Assembly: GCA_949293265.1 (NCBI GenBank)
Contig: CASFCK010000002.1
Location: 43,609 to 107,608 of the forward strand
Source: an uncultured bacterium
GTDB lineage: Bacteria > Bacillota_I > Bacilli_A > Acholeplasmatales > Anaeroplasmataceae
Direction: 5' to 3'
Length of the DNA stretch: 64,000 nt
Shown piece by piece: positions 34,952 to 45,800 of this stretch. The position numbers were made by a program, and so were the translations under genes. The notes under the pieces were generated by a model. It was not told where the DNA came from and made no database searches. It worked only from the letters and a program-made list of their open reading frames with translations. Positions within the stretch are counted from its first letter, which is position 1; every line of letters begins with the position of its first letter.

Positions 34952-35456
34952 GAAAAATTTTATTATTTCTTATTTATTGATTGCTTTTTTAATTATTTTA
35001 GACCAAGTTAGTAAAGCGGCCATTATTACTAATTTTAAATATGTAGGAGAAAGTGTAACGATTATTCCTAACTTTTTCTATATAACTTTAGTTTATAACA
35101 CAGGAGCCGCTTGGGGAATTGGTTCTAATTATACCCTTATTTTAGCCTTAATTTCTTTATTAGCTGGTATTATTTGTATATATTTTGCAACTAAAAATGA
35201 TTTTAAAACTAAAAAATTTTATTCTATAGCTATTTGTTTAATAATCGCTGGTGCGTTTGGTAATTTAATTGATCGTACTTTAACTATTTTTGATAAATTA
35301 GATGGAGTTATTGATTTTTTAAGTTTTAAATTTGGTACTTATGATTTCCCGGTTTTCAATGTGGCTGATATGTGTTTAGTTATAGGCGTTATTATGTTAG
35401 TTATTGATATTTTATTTTTTGAAGAAAAGAGAAAAAAGAATGAAGTATCTAGTTAA
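34944..35456 (+). CDS. lspA: Lipoprotein signal peptidase II
   Basis: 170 aa with four transmembrane helices. Conserved segments: DQVSKAAI (about 20), [10 protein letters not shown] (about 50), [10 protein letters not shown] (about 107, first catalytic Asp) and [14 protein letters not shown] (about 138, second catalytic Asp). It cleaves prolipoprotein signal peptides in the membrane. GGAGG lies 5 nt before the ATG. Its 3' end overlaps rluD by 17 nt, a common lspA-rluD pairing in Bacillota. Confidence 0.95.
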   Translation: MTKKNFIISYLLIAFLIILDQVSKAAIITNFKYVGESVTIIPNFFYITLVYNTGAAWGIGSNYTLILALISLLAGIICIYFATKNDFKTKKFYSIAICLIIAGAFGNLIDRTLTIFDKLDGVIDFLSFKFGTYDFPVFNVADMCLVIGVIMLVIDILFFEEKRKKNEVSS

Positions 35457-36330
35457 AGAAGAACAAGTAGGCTTAAGATTAGACAAATATTTGACGGAAG
35501 CAACAGGTAAAACTAGAAGCTTTATTCAAAATAATTTAACCATTTTAAAGGTTAATGATAAAGATGTTAAATTATCATATAAAGTTAATTTAGGTGATGA
35601 AATAACTATAGAATTTAGAGAAGTAGAAGACCTAGAATTAAAACCAGTAAATTTAAATCTAGATATTATCTATGAAGATGAAGATCTAGCTGTTATAAAT
35701 AAACCTAAAGGTTTAGTAGTTCATCCGGCCTGTGGTCATAAAAATGATACTTTAGTTTCTGGTATAATGTATCAAATTAAGGATCTAAGCGGAATTGGTG
35801 GGGTAATGCGTCCGGGAATAATCCATCGCTTAGATAAAGATACATCAGGTTTAATTGTAATAGCCAAAAATGATGATGCACATTTAAAATTATCAGAACA
35901 ATTAAAAGACCATACAATGTATCGGGAATATCATGCAATAACAATAGGTTTAATTAATGAAGATAGAGGTAAGATCATTGCCCCTATAGGTAGAGATAAA
36001 TTAGAACGAACTAAAATGGCCATTGTTAAAGATGGAAAAGATGCTATTACTCATTTCGAAGTTATAGAAAGATTTAAGCAAAACACCTATTTAAAATGTG
36101 TTTTAGAAACCGGAAGAACCCATCAAATAAGAGTTCATTTAGCATATATAGGGAAACCAATTTTAGGTGATCCCTTATATGGTCCTAGAAGAGTTTATGG
36201 AAAAGTTGGTCAATATTTACATGCTAAAAGCTTAACATTTAATCATCCTAGAACAGGAGAAAAAATGACATTTACAACTGAACTACCACAATATTTTCAA
36301 GCTGAATTAGCAAAGTTAAGAGATGAATAA
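35440..36330 (+). CDS. rluD: 23S rRNA pseudouridine synthase RluD family
   Basis: 296 aa from the ATG at 35440; the longer frame starting at 35404 merely re-reads the lspA end. An S4 RNA-binding domain (GLRLDKYLTEATGKTRSFIQ) is followed by the catalytic domain with GIIHRLDKDTSGLIVIAK, the Asp in HRLDKDT being the nucleophile. Conserved ETGRTHQIRVHLAYIGKPI is near the C-terminus. Probably modifies helix 69 of 23S rRNA, though paralogues RluA and RluC share these motifs. A terminator overlaps its stop. Confidence 0.88.
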   Translation: MKYLVKEEQVGLRLDKYLTEATGKTRSFIQNNLTILKVNDKDVKLSYKVNLGDEITIEFREVEDLELKPVNLNLDIIYEDEDLAVINKPKGLVVHPACGHKNDTLVSGIMYQIKDLSGIGGVMRPGIIHRLDKDTSGLIVIAKNDDAHLKLSEQLKDHTMYREYHAITIGLINEDRGKIIAPIGRDKLERTKMAIVKDGKDAITHFEVIERFKQNTYLKCVLETGRTHQIRVHLAYIGKPILGDPLYGPRRVYGKVGQYLHAKSLTFNHPRTGEKMTFTTELPQYFQAELAKLRDE

Positions 36331-36352
36331 GCACTGTTTAGTGCTTATTTTA
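36329..36352 (+). terminator. Terminator after rluD
   Basis: AAGCACT, loop GTT, TAGTGCTT, then ATTTTAATTT. Confidence 0.75.
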
Positions 36353-36354
36353 AT

Positions 36355-36383
36355 TTGTAAATAATATTATTATTTGGTATAAT
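36355..36383 (+). promoter_or_regulatory. Promoter of the HAD/ABC exporter operon
   Basis: TTGTAA (36355-36360), 17-bp spacer, TATAAT (36378-36383) with an extended TGG. Confidence 0.7.
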
Positions 36384-36404
36384 TAAGCGAAAAGAGTTGA
36401 TAAT

Positions 36405-37274
36405 ATGGCAAAACCAGTAATAGCTATACTATATGATTTTGATAAAACTTTATGCACTGAAGATATGCAAAATTATAGCTTTATACCAAATCTAGGTATG
36501 ACTCCTGAAGAATTTTGGGGTAGAACAGGTGTCCTAGGTAATAATCATAGTATGGATAAAATCTTAGCTTATATGTATGAAATGATTCATGCTTGTAAGG
36601 AAAAAAACATTAAATTAACGAAAGAATATTTAAATAGCTTAGGTAAAAATATTAAATATTTTCCAGGTGTTAGCACATGGTTTAGTAGAATTAATGCTTT
36701 TGGTGAAAGCTTAGGCGCTAAAGTAGAACATTATATAGTTTCTTCAGGGACAAAAGAAATTATTGATGGTAGTAGTATAGCCCATGAATTTAAAAAAATT
36801 TATGGTTGTGAATTTTTATATGACGAAGTTACAAAAGAAGCAATTTGGCCGAAAATGGCAATAAATTTCACTTTAAAAACCCAATTTGTTTTTAGAATAT
36901 CAAAAGGCGCTTTTGATATCTCTGATGAAGAAAAATTAAACTCTGATACCCCAGATAATCGTAGACATGTTTTTTATCGAAATATGATTTATATTGGGGA
37001 TGGTATGACAGACATTCCATGTATGCAAGTAGTTAAAGATAAGGGTGGTAAATCAATTGCAGTTTACCGACCTAACGATCAAACCCACGTTTCTAAACTT
37101 GTTCATGATGCAAGAATAAACTTCGTTTGTCAAGCTGATTATCGTGAGAATTCAAGCTTAGAGAAATTTATAACAATGAGTATGGAAAGTATGATTTTAT
37201 ATGAAAAATTAAAAGATAAAGAATTGAAACAAATTAAAACTTTCCAAAATAAGTATGAGGATAATAATGTTTAA
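36405..37274 (+). CDS. HAD-superfamily hydrolase
   Basis: 289 aa. HAD motif I is YDFDKTLCTEDM (about 11-22, nucleophile Asp and second Asp), motif II is IVSSGTKEII (about 110), and motif IV is YIGDGMTDIPCM (about 198). A large helical cap sits between I and II. Substrate unknown; phosphatase activity toward a small metabolite is most likely. It overlaps the first ABC exporter subunit by 8 nt, so it belongs to that operon. Confidence 0.82.
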   Translation: MAKPVIAILYDFDKTLCTEDMQNYSFIPNLGMTPEEFWGRTGVLGNNHSMDKILAYMYEMIHACKEKNIKLTKEYLNSLGKNIKYFPGVSTWFSRINAFGESLGAKVEHYIVSSGTKEIIDGSSIAHEFKKIYGCEFLYDEVTKEAIWPKMAINFTLKTQFVFRISKGAFDISDEEKLNSDTPDNRRHVFYRNMIYIGDGMTDIPCMQVVKDKGGKSIAVYRPNDQTHVSKLVHDARINFVCQADYRENSSLEKFITMSMESMILYEKLKDKELKQIKTFQNKYEDNNV

Positions 37275-38979
37275 ATTATATAAAAAGTATTTAAAATATT
37301 ACAAAAAAGAGGTCATTTTAGGACCTCTATTTAAATTGTTTGAAGCTATATTTGAATTAATAGTACCATTAATAATGGCTAATATTATCGATAAAGGAAT
37401 TAATGAAGGTAATACTACTTATATTTGGCAAATGGGTAGTTTATTAATAGTTGTTTCTATAGTTGGATTTTGTTCGACTTTAGTGTGTCAGTATTTTGCC
37501 TCAAAGGCGAGCCAAGGAGTAGGAACACGATTACGTGATGATTTATTTAAACATGTTTTAGAACTAGATTTTTCCCAAATTGATAATTATGGAGTATCAG
37601 AGTTATTAACGAGAATGAACAATGATATTAATCAAGTTCAAACTAGTGTAGCTATGTTAATTAGATTAGTTATTAGAGCACCATTTATAGTTGTTGGTTC
37701 TATCTGTTTGGCTTTTGTTATTAATATATATGCCGGGTTAATTTTCTTAGCGGTTGGAATTATAATTTTATTTTCAGCTTTACTTATAATGTATTTAACT
37801 ATTCCTAGAAATAAAATAGTCCAAAAAGATTTAGAAGAAGTAACTAATATTGCTAAAGAAAATTTAAATGGAATTAGAGTTGTTAAAGCATTTAATAAAG
37901 AAGAATATGAAAAATCAAGATTAGAAAAAGCTACTAAAATTTTAAAATTAGATGCTAATAAAGTTTCTAAAATAGCTGCTTTTTTAAATCCTATTTCAGC
38001 AATCTTAATAGCTATAGCTATTTTAGCTATTTTAAAAATTAGTGGTAATCTAGTATTTGATGGTATAATTACTCAAGGTGATGTAACAGCTTTAGTGAAT
38101 TATTTAAATCAAATTTTAGTAGCTATTTTTGTAGTGTGTAATTTAATTCAAATCTTTGGCAAAGCAGAAACAAGTGCGATTAGAATTAATCAAGTTTTTG
38201 CCTTAGAAAGTAATTTAGTATATGGTAATTTAAATGAAATAGCTGAAAATGAAGTGGTATACCAAGTTGAAAATGTATCATTTACATATAAAGATGCTGC
38301 AAAACCAAGTATAGAAAATGTATCATTTACTATAAATCGAGGTGACTTAATTGGCATTGTTGGTGGTACAGGTAGTGGTAAAACAACTTTATTAAGTCTA
38401 TTAAATAGATTTTATGATCCTAGTGAAGGTAATATATATTTAGCCGGCACGAATATTAAAGAATATTCTAAATTAACCTTAAATAATAATGTTGGTTATG
38501 TTTTTCAAAAGTCATTATTAGCTAATCAAAGTGTTAGAGATAATTTAGTATGGAAAGATGAAAATATTCTTGATCAAGATCTAAAAGAGGCCTTAGAAAT
38601 AGCTTGTGCTAATTTCATTTTAGAAAGTGAAGAAGGATTAGATAAATTAGTTTATCAAGGTGGTAAAAACTTGTCAGGTGGGGAAAGACAAAGACTTTGT
38701 ATAGCTAGAGCTTTAGCTAATAAACCACAAATTTTAATGCTTGATGATTCTTTATCAGCACTAGATTTTAAAACTGATTATAGGATACGTCAAGCTTTAA
38801 AGAAATTAGGAATTACTATAATATTAGTAACAGAAAGATTAGATCAAATTAAAGATGCTAACTTAATTTTAGTTTTAGATAATGGTAAATTAGTTGGAAA
38901 AGGTAAACATGATGAACTATTAAAAACATCTAAAGTTTATCAAGAAATCTACGATTCTCAACATGAGGAGGTAGCATAA
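37267..38979 (+). CDS. Heterodimeric ABC exporter subunit with degenerate ATP site
   Basis: About 570 aa from the ATG at 37267 (GAGGAT upstream); six transmembrane helices, then an NBD. Walker A is GGTGSGKTTLL (about 365), the signature is canonical LSGGERQR (about 467), and Walker B is LMLDDSLSALD (about 490), where the catalytic Glu is Asp. The H-loop position reads VTERLDQ instead of xxHR. The loss of both catalytic residues is typical of the BmrC-like partner of heterodimeric exporters. One base is shared with the next subunit's ATG (TAATG). Confidence 0.9.
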   Translation: MFKLYKKYLKYYKKEVILGPLFKLFEAIFELIVPLIMANIIDKGINEGNTTYIWQMGSLLIVVSIVGFCSTLVCQYFASKASQGVGTRLRDDLFKHVLELDFSQIDNYGVSELLTRMNNDINQVQTSVAMLIRLVIRAPFIVVGSICLAFVINIYAGLIFLAVGIIILFSALLIMYLTIPRNKIVQKDLEEVTNIAKENLNGIRVVKAFNKEEYEKSRLEKATKILKLDANKVSKIAAFLNPISAILIAIAILAILKISGNLVFDGIITQGDVTALVNYLNQILVAIFVVCNLIQIFGKAETSAIRINQVFALESNLVYGNLNEIAENEVVYQVENVSFTYKDAAKPSIENVSFTINRGDLIGIVGGTGSGKTTLLSLLNRFYDPSEGNIYLAGTNIKEYSKLTLNNNVGYVFQKSLLANQSVRDNLVWKDENILDQDLKEALEIACANFILESEEGLDKLVYQGGKNLSGGERQRLCIARALANKPQILMLDDSLSALDFKTDYRIRQALKKLGITIILVTERLDQIKDANLILVLDNGKLVGKGKHDELLKTSKVYQEIYDSQHEEVA

Positions 38980-40712
38980 TGCAAGATAAAACTTTAAGTA
39001 GAGTATTAAAAATACTCTTTAAACGCAAGTTTGTATTACTATTAGCCATTATCTCTAGTATTTTACAGGTTGTAGCTACCCTTTTGATACCTATTGTGGT
39101 TGCAGATGGAATTGATTATTTAATAGGATATCAGGATGTAAATTTCAATAAACTTCAGCAAGTTATAATATATGTGGGAATATTAGGCTTAGTTCAAGCT
39201 GTTTTTGGTTACTTAATGCAATATTTAATGGCATATGTAACTAATGATACAGTTAAAAAATTGCGGGATGCCTTATTTGTTAAATTAGATAATTTACCAA
39301 TTAGCTATATTGATTCACATCAAGAAGGTGATATTTTATTACGTTTAATTGGTGATGCTGATCAATTAGGAGATGGCTTATTACAAGCTTTAACAAATTT
39401 AATTAGTGGTATTATAACAATTGTTTTAACTTTAACATTTATGTTAATCGTTTCTTATCAGGTAGGATTAATTGTAATTTGTTTAACCCCATTATCATTA
39501 TTAACAGCCTATTTTATAGCTAAAATGTCTTATAAAACCTTTAGGATTCAAGCCCAAATTAAGGGCAAATTATCAGGCCATTATAATGAAATGTTTAATA
39601 TGTTAAAAATAGTTAAGACCTATAATTATGAAAAGCAAGCCTTAGAAAGAGAAAAAGAAATAAACCAAGATTTATATCATGTTGGTGTTAAAGCGCAATT
39701 CTTATCTGCTTTAGTAAACCCAGCGACAAGAATTATTAATAATTTAGTTTATGCAAGTGTTGGTATTTATGGAGCCTTTAGAGCAATAGCTAGTTTGATT
39801 ACGACAGGTGATTTAACTGTATTTTTAAGTTATGCTCAGAGTTATACTAAGCCTTTTAATGACATAAGCCAAGTTATGACTGAATTACAAAACAGTTTAG
39901 CTTCAGCAAGAAGAATATTTGAAGTTATTGATGAAAAAGAATTTAATTATGAAGTTAAAGAAAGACTAGAAAATATAACTGGACAAGTAGAATTTAGAGA
40001 TGTCGCATTTAGCTATGTTTCTGATAAGCCTTTAATTAAAAACTTTAATTTATTAGTAAAACCAAACAGCAAAATAGCTGTTGTAGGTCCTACAGGGGCT
40101 GGTAAAACGACAATTATAAATCTCTTGATGCGTTTTTATGATGTGAATAAGGGTAAAATATTAATTGATGGTAAAAACATCTATGAATTAGATCCTAAAG
40201 ACTTAAGAGAAAATATAGGTATGGTTTTACAAGATACTTGGACATTTAAAGGTAGTATTTTTGAAAATATAGGTTATGCTCGTCCTAATGCTAGTAAAGA
40301 AGAAATTATAACAGCCGCAACGGAAGCTTATGCCGATAGTTTCATTAGAAGACTTAAGAATGGGTATGATACAATTTTAGATAACAATTGTAATTTATCA
40401 GAAGGACAAAGACAATTATTATGTATTGCTAGAGTTATGCTTAAAAAACCACCAATATTAATACTAGATGAAGCTACATCAAATATTGATACTAGAACTG
40501 AAGTATTAGTACAAAGAGCATTTAATAAATTAATGGAAGGTAGAACAAGTTTTGTTATTGCTCATCGTTTAAAAACAATAATTGATGCTGATATGATAAT
40601 AGTTTTAAATAAAGGTGAAATTGTTGAGATGGGAAATCATCAAGAATTACTAAAAAGAGGCGGCTTTTATAAAGAAATTTATGAGGCACAATTCTTGCAA
40701 ATTGAAGCATAA
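38979..40712 (+). CDS. Heterodimeric ABC exporter subunit with catalytic ATP site
   Basis: 577 aa; six transmembrane helices, then an NBD. Walker A is GPTGAGKTTII (about 369), the signature is non-canonical LSEGQRQL (about 473), Walker B is ILDEATSNID (about 494) with the catalytic Glu, and the H-loop is IAHRLKT (about 527). Paired with the preceding subunit it makes one canonical and one degenerate ATP site, as in BmrCD/TM287-288-type multidrug or lipid exporters. AGGAGG lies 7 nt before the ATG. A strong terminator follows. Confidence 0.92.
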   Translation: MQDKTLSRVLKILFKRKFVLLLAIISSILQVVATLLIPIVVADGIDYLIGYQDVNFNKLQQVIIYVGILGLVQAVFGYLMQYLMAYVTNDTVKKLRDALFVKLDNLPISYIDSHQEGDILLRLIGDADQLGDGLLQALTNLISGIITIVLTLTFMLIVSYQVGLIVICLTPLSLLTAYFIAKMSYKTFRIQAQIKGKLSGHYNEMFNMLKIVKTYNYEKQALEREKEINQDLYHVGVKAQFLSALVNPATRIINNLVYASVGIYGAFRAIASLITTGDLTVFLSYAQSYTKPFNDISQVMTELQNSLASARRIFEVIDEKEFNYEVKERLENITGQVEFRDVAFSYVSDKPLIKNFNLLVKPNSKIAVVGPTGAGKTTIINLLMRFYDVNKGKILIDGKNIYELDPKDLRENIGMVLQDTWTFKGSIFENIGYARPNASKEEIITAATEAYADSFIRRLKNGYDTILDNNCNLSEGQRQLLCIARVMLKKPPILILDEATSNIDTRTEVLVQRAFNKLMEGRTSFVIAHRLKTIIDADMIIVLNKGEIVEMGNHQELLKRGGFYKEIYEAQFLQIEA

Positions 40713-40735
40713 AATATCAATGTTGATTTAAATTA

Positions 40736-40762
40736 GACTATGTAAAAAACATAGTCTTTTTT
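40736..40762 (+). terminator. Terminator after the ABC exporter pair
   Basis: GACTATG (40736-40742), 7-nt loop, CATAGTC (40750-40756), then TTTTTT. It separates the exporter operon from the jet operon. Confidence 0.88.
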
Positions 40763-40802
40763 AAATTGTAAAATTAATCAAGTTTTTTAAAAAAAGATAT
40801 GT

Positions 40803-40828
40803 ATATTAGCTTGCTAATATGCTATAAT
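40803..40828 (+). promoter_or_regulatory. jet operon promoter with an 18-bp dyad
   Basis: An extended -10, TGC-TATAAT (TATAAT at 40823-40828), lies 25 nt before jetA. Immediately upstream, in the promoter spacer, is the perfect inverted repeat ATATTAGC-TT-GCTAATAT (40803-40820). A dimeric repressor bound there would block the promoter. No clear -35 consensus is seen. Confidence 0.55.
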
Positions 40829-40852
40829 TGATACAAGTTGAGGTGAAAGTTT

Positions 40853-42262
40853 ATGGACTTATTTAATGTTATACCAGATAACTTTTTTTCCCTTTTAAGT
40901 TCAAAGAATAAACGCATATATGTAGCTTTAATTATTGAAGCTTTTAAAGTGTATGAAACTGGCTCTATTTTAGGTATAGAAAAGAAAATGGTGACAGATG
41001 AATTAGTACATTATTTAGATACTACTAAATATGATTATGCAGTTGAAGATGAAACCGATGAAGAAGCTAACCCTAAATCAAGTCGGGATTTAGCTAATTA
41101 TGTTTTAAGAAGAATGGAAGAATGTGGTTGGATCTACGTTGATATAACAAACGACTACATTGAAATATTAAATTTTTCGGATGCTGGTATTATTTTTAGT
41201 GAAGCAATTTTACAAATATATGGTTCTAATTATGTGGCAGACGATTCTTATGATGTAAGTTATAGCAATAGAGAATATCAAGGTTATATTTATACTATTT
41301 ATTCTTTATTAAATAACCAAGATTCAATTGAATATAGTGTGATCATGCAAGAAGTTTATCGAAACACTAAATTGTTATTACGCTCAATTAGAAGATTAGA
41401 TTCAAGACTTAAAAATTATATTAGTTCTGTTTTTGAAACTGCTGAAGTTAAAGAATTAATGGAAAATTTAGTTTCTTATCGAGAAGATTTTGTTGAACAA
41501 GGTTATGCAAAATTAAAAATGAGTGATAACATTAATAGATATCGTTTAAGAATAGTATCTAGACTAGAAGAATATGAAGATAATGGTGACATAATTAAAG
41601 CTGTTAGTCTAAATTATCCTAATTTAGAAGAAAATAAAGCAATCAGTAGAGCGATAAGAGACATTGATGAGATAATAGATGTTTTTAATTCATTAGATGA
41701 CATTATTACCGAAATAGATGAAAAGAGTAAAACATATATCAATAACACAATTGCTAAAATTAAATTCCTTTTATCAGAGGATGATAATATAATTGGCAAA
41801 TTAAACGGAATATTAAAATATGTTAGACAAGAAAACAAACAAGGACATATTGAAAAAGCAATTAAAAACATTAATGATACTTATAAATTGATGTATAACC
41901 GTGGCTTATCAGAAGCATCTATTTATATTCCGCGTGGAGCATATAAGCATAATTATAATTTGATGTTAGACTCTGATGTATTATTTGATTTTGATATTGA
42001 GTCAGATTTTATTAAAAAATATCAAACTCCTTATTCTGAAGAAATTGCAAAAGGCTTTTTACTAGATAATTTAAAGGAAAACAGGATGTATGGTTCTGAT
42101 GTCATATTATATAATACTGATGAAAATACATGTATGTTAGCCATTTATGCTATATTATATGCATTAGATAATCAAGATGAATTCGAAGTATTAATACTTA
42201 ATAAAAAAATAGATAATATTGGTTTAAGAATGAAAGATTTCTTAATCAAAAGGAAGGATTAA
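40853..42262 (+). CDS. jetA: JetA-like (MukF/kleisin-type) subunit of a Wadjet-family SMC complex
   Basis: 469 aa, size and pattern of Wadjet JetA (DUF5716 family). It opens MDLFNVIPDNFFSLLSSKNK and continues KRIYVALIIEAFKVYETGS, a winged-helix-like opening, followed by NYVLRRMEECGWIYVDITND, a second winged-helix element. The middle is long and helical (about 190-360), as expected for a kleisin-like linker. RBS GAGGTGA lies 6-9 nt upstream. It is followed 3 nt later by jetB and then jetC, the same order as Wadjet type I, but jetD is absent. Function inferred: it bridges the SMC dimer heads. Confidence 0.82.
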   Translation: MDLFNVIPDNFFSLLSSKNKRIYVALIIEAFKVYETGSILGIEKKMVTDELVHYLDTTKYDYAVEDETDEEANPKSSRDLANYVLRRMEECGWIYVDITNDYIEILNFSDAGIIFSEAILQIYGSNYVADDSYDVSYSNREYQGYIYTIYSLLNNQDSIEYSVIMQEVYRNTKLLLRSIRRLDSRLKNYISSVFETAEVKELMENLVSYREDFVEQGYAKLKMSDNINRYRLRIVSRLEEYEDNGDIIKAVSLNYPNLEENKAISRAIRDIDEIIDVFNSLDDIITEIDEKSKTYINNTIAKIKFLLSEDDNIIGKLNGILKYVRQENKQGHIEKAIKNINDTYKLMYNRGLSEASIYIPRGAYKHNYNLMLDSDVLFDFDIESDFIKKYQTPYSEEIAKGFLLDNLKENRMYGSDVILYNTDENTCMLAIYAILYALDNQDEFEVLILNKKIDNIGLRMKDFLIKRKD

Positions 42263-42264
42263 AC

Positions 42265-42849
42265 ATGTTAGATAGTTTAGAAAAAATGACCAATCCGCAA
42301 CAAACTATGTTTAGGGATGTAGCTAATAAATTATTAGCATATAATTTTTTAGCCCGTGATAAAAAAGATAATAAAGAAGCTTATTATTTTTTAATGAGTT
42401 ATAAAGATATTTTTGATGAATTTTTTAAGATTTTAGGCTTAGAATTAGTCTTAAATCAACAACAAGGTTCTGTGATGTTAAAAGGCTTTAATCAAGCTCA
42501 AACTTTAAGATTAAAAAGAGATGAAACTTTAATTTTATTAATTTTAAGACTTTTATATCACGAAAAATTAAAAGAAACATCACTTAATGAAAATGTGGTT
42601 TGTGTTGTTGCGGACATTCATGAAAAATATGATTATCTAGAAATTAAAAAAAGATTAAATAAGACAGATTTAGTAGCTGCTTTACGTTTATTTAGACGTT
42701 ATAATTTAATCGAAGCTACCGGCGATTTAACAACATCGACTTGTCGTATAGTTTTAATGCCAACTATTTTACTCGCTATACCGAGCGAAGATATAAATTC
42801 TTTATACCAAACTATAAATAGAATAAAACAGGGAGGCGATGAAGAATGA
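42265..42849 (+). CDS. jetB: JetB-like (MukE/kite-type) subunit
   Basis: 194 aa, DUF4194-type protein. Recognisable segments are RDVANKLLAYNFLARDKKDN, VMLKGFNQAQTLRLKRDETL, LILRLLYHEKLKE and the winged-helix-like RLNKTDLVAALRLFRRYNLI. In Wadjet and MukBEF-like complexes this small protein binds the kleisin. AAGGAAGG lies 6 nt before the ATG, and its 3' end overlaps jetC by 4 nt (ATGA). Size agrees with JetB. Confidence 0.85.
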   Translation: MLDSLEKMTNPQQTMFRDVANKLLAYNFLARDKKDNKEAYYFLMSYKDIFDEFFKILGLELVLNQQQGSVMLKGFNQAQTLRLKRDETLILLILRLLYHEKLKETSLNENVVCVVADIHEKYDYLEIKKRLNKTDLVAALRLFRRYNLIEATGDLTTSTCRIVLMPTILLAIPSEDINSLYQTINRIKQGGDEE

Positions 42850-45800
42850 AAAAATTAACTAAAATAAGATTAATTAATTGGCATTATTTAGCTAATGAAA
42901 CAATTAATATTAAAGACCATGTTTTATTAACTGGGCCAAATGCAAGTGGTAAATCGACAATTATGGATGCCATAATGTATGTTGTTACTGGCGGAGATAC
43001 TAATTTTAATATGGCCGCAAATGAAAAATCTAAACGTGATTTAAGAGGTTATGTAAAATGTAAATTAGGTTTAGATGATAAAGAATATTTAAGAGATGGT
43101 GATGTTACAGGTCATGTTGCCTTAGAATTCCATGATGAAAAAACCGCTAATGATTTTACGGTTGGGGTTGTAATTGATGCTTTTGGTGAATTAATGCCAG
43201 TTAAAACATTATTTTATCTAGCTAATAGTAAAATGGATGATGCTTGGTTTGTTTCTAGTCAAGGAATGATTTATTCTAGCGTTGTATTTAGAAAAAATAA
43301 TCCTGATTTTGAATATTTTTTAACTAAACGAGAAGCAAAAAGAGCCTTTAGAAACGCTTTTGGTTCTATAAATGAGGATTTCTTTAAATTAATCCCTAAA
43401 GCTTTAGCATTTAAACCAATTGCGGATGTTAAAGATTTTATTTATCAAAATGTCTTAGAAGAAAAAGAAATTGATGTATCAGCTATTAAAGACACTATTA
43501 GATCATATAAAGAGTTAGAAGATACATTAAAATTAATTAAAACTAAAATTAATGATTTAAAAGAAATAACTAATATTCATCAAGAGTTAGAAAAAATAAT
43601 TGAAAATAAAAATTATGTTGAATATTTAGATACATTATTTGCTAAAGAAAAAGTTAATTATGATATTAAAGATTTAGAAAGTAATATTGAAAAACAACAA
43701 AGCAAAAAAGCTAGTCGAGAATCAGATTTAAGACAAATAGACAGAGAAATTCAAGGCCTAAATCAAAGAAGTAAGGAATTATATAATGTCTTAGCTAATG
43801 ATGATACATTTAAACATAATGAAAACATTACTAAGGAAATTGAAGAACGTGAAAGAAACATTGTTGAACTAGAACAAGATAATACTTATTTCTTAAAATA
43901 TGTAGCTAATTTTAAAGACACTATTAAAGAATTACGTAAACATAATACTAGTAGAAAGATTTTTAATGATCTTGCAAACATGTCTTTAATCAATTTAAAT
44001 CAAAATGAAGTTGATTTTACACGCTTAAAATTAAATGAAGCTAAGAATTTAGTTGAACAATATAAGCAAAAAGATAATCAAGATCTAGGTGCTTTAGCAA
44101 TTAGAAAAACAGAAATCATCAAAAACGTTAATGAAATCGCGATTGCTTTAAAGAAACTTAGTCAAAATAAGGTTAATTTTCCTAATCAATTAATTTCTTT
44201 AAGAGACGAAATTGAAGAAGGCTTAAAGCGAATTTATAATTATGATATTCCAGTCTTTATTTTTGCTGAATTAGTAGAAATAACTGATCCTAAATGGCAA
44301 GATACAATTGAAGTTTATTTAGGTAATAGAAGATTTAATATGATCGTTGAGCCACGTTATTACGATCAAGCTTTACAAATCTTTGCTCGCATTAAAGATA
44401 GACATCCAATTTATGGTATAGGTTTAGTAAATACTAAGAAGATTAAAAGCTTTAATTCATATGAGCCAAATTCTCTAGCAAGTATTATGACTAGTGATAA
44501 TGAAGATGCTAGAAGATATATTAATATGACTTGTGGCAATGTTATAATGTGTCAAAATGAATTAGAATTAGAAAAATATAATACAGCTATTACAAATGAT
44601 TATCTATTATATAGTCAATATACAGTTAGAAGTTTAAATCCTAGAATTGAAAAACCATTCTGTGGTAAGAATGCTTATATGTCACAACAAAAGTTGTGGG
44701 AAGATAAAGCTAATGTTGCTAAAAATGAATATGATGAAGTTATTAATAAAATTGATGAATTAGATAGTGAATTAGAATTACTTAATTCTTTAGATTTCCA
44801 AGCTATTTTAGTAGGGCTTGATGGCGCTATGAAGCTTGAATATGAAAAAGATACTTTAAAAGGCTTAAAAATTCAAAAAGAACATCTAAATTCAAGTTCA
44901 ATGAAAGAAGTTGAAGATGATTATAATAAGATTCTAGATACTATTAAAAATAATGAAGAGAAACGTAATGCTATTATTTTAGAAATAGGTAGAATTGAAC
45001 AAAACATCATCAATTTAGGAGATAAAGTAAAGGAACAAAACGAATTATTAGTAACTAAGAAGGCTGATCTAGCTAGATTAGGTGATACTTTTATCGCTAT
45101 TAAAGATCGAGCATTAGAAGAATTTAACGATTTTGTTAAAGAACGTAGTTTTAATGAAGCTTATAACTTGTTCTTGAAAAAATATAATGTTAAAGATAAT
45201 ACTTATGACACATTGCAAGATGCTTTAGTTACTAAGCAATATCAGTATATCAATAATTATGATTCATCTTTCTCTATTGGTATTAATGAAATGCAACAAT
45301 ACTATCAAGAATTAAATAAATTAGAGAAGACAGAATTAGTAAAATATGAACAAAAGGTTAGAACAGCACGTGAAGAAGCTGAATTAATCTTTAAAGAAGA
45401 TTTCATCGCTAAATTAAGAGCTAACATTGAACAAGCTGAAATAGAAATTGGTAAGATCAATGAAACATTAAGCCACATCAAGTTTGGTAATGATACATAT
45501 GAGTTTGTTTTCCCTAAATCTAGTGAATACGGGGCTTTCTATGAAATGGTTACATCAGATATGACTGATGGCTCAACTGGCATATTCACTTCAAGCTTTG
45601 AAGCTAAATATGAAAATCAAATTAAGGAATTATTTGATAGTTTAGCAGTTGATGAAATTAATTCACATGGAGTAATCAACAAATTTACTGACTATAGAAC
45701 CTATATGGATTATGATATTAAGATAACTAATCAAGATGGTGAATCTATGAGTTATTCTAAAGTATTTAAAGAAAAATCCGGTGGTGAAACTCAGGTTCCT

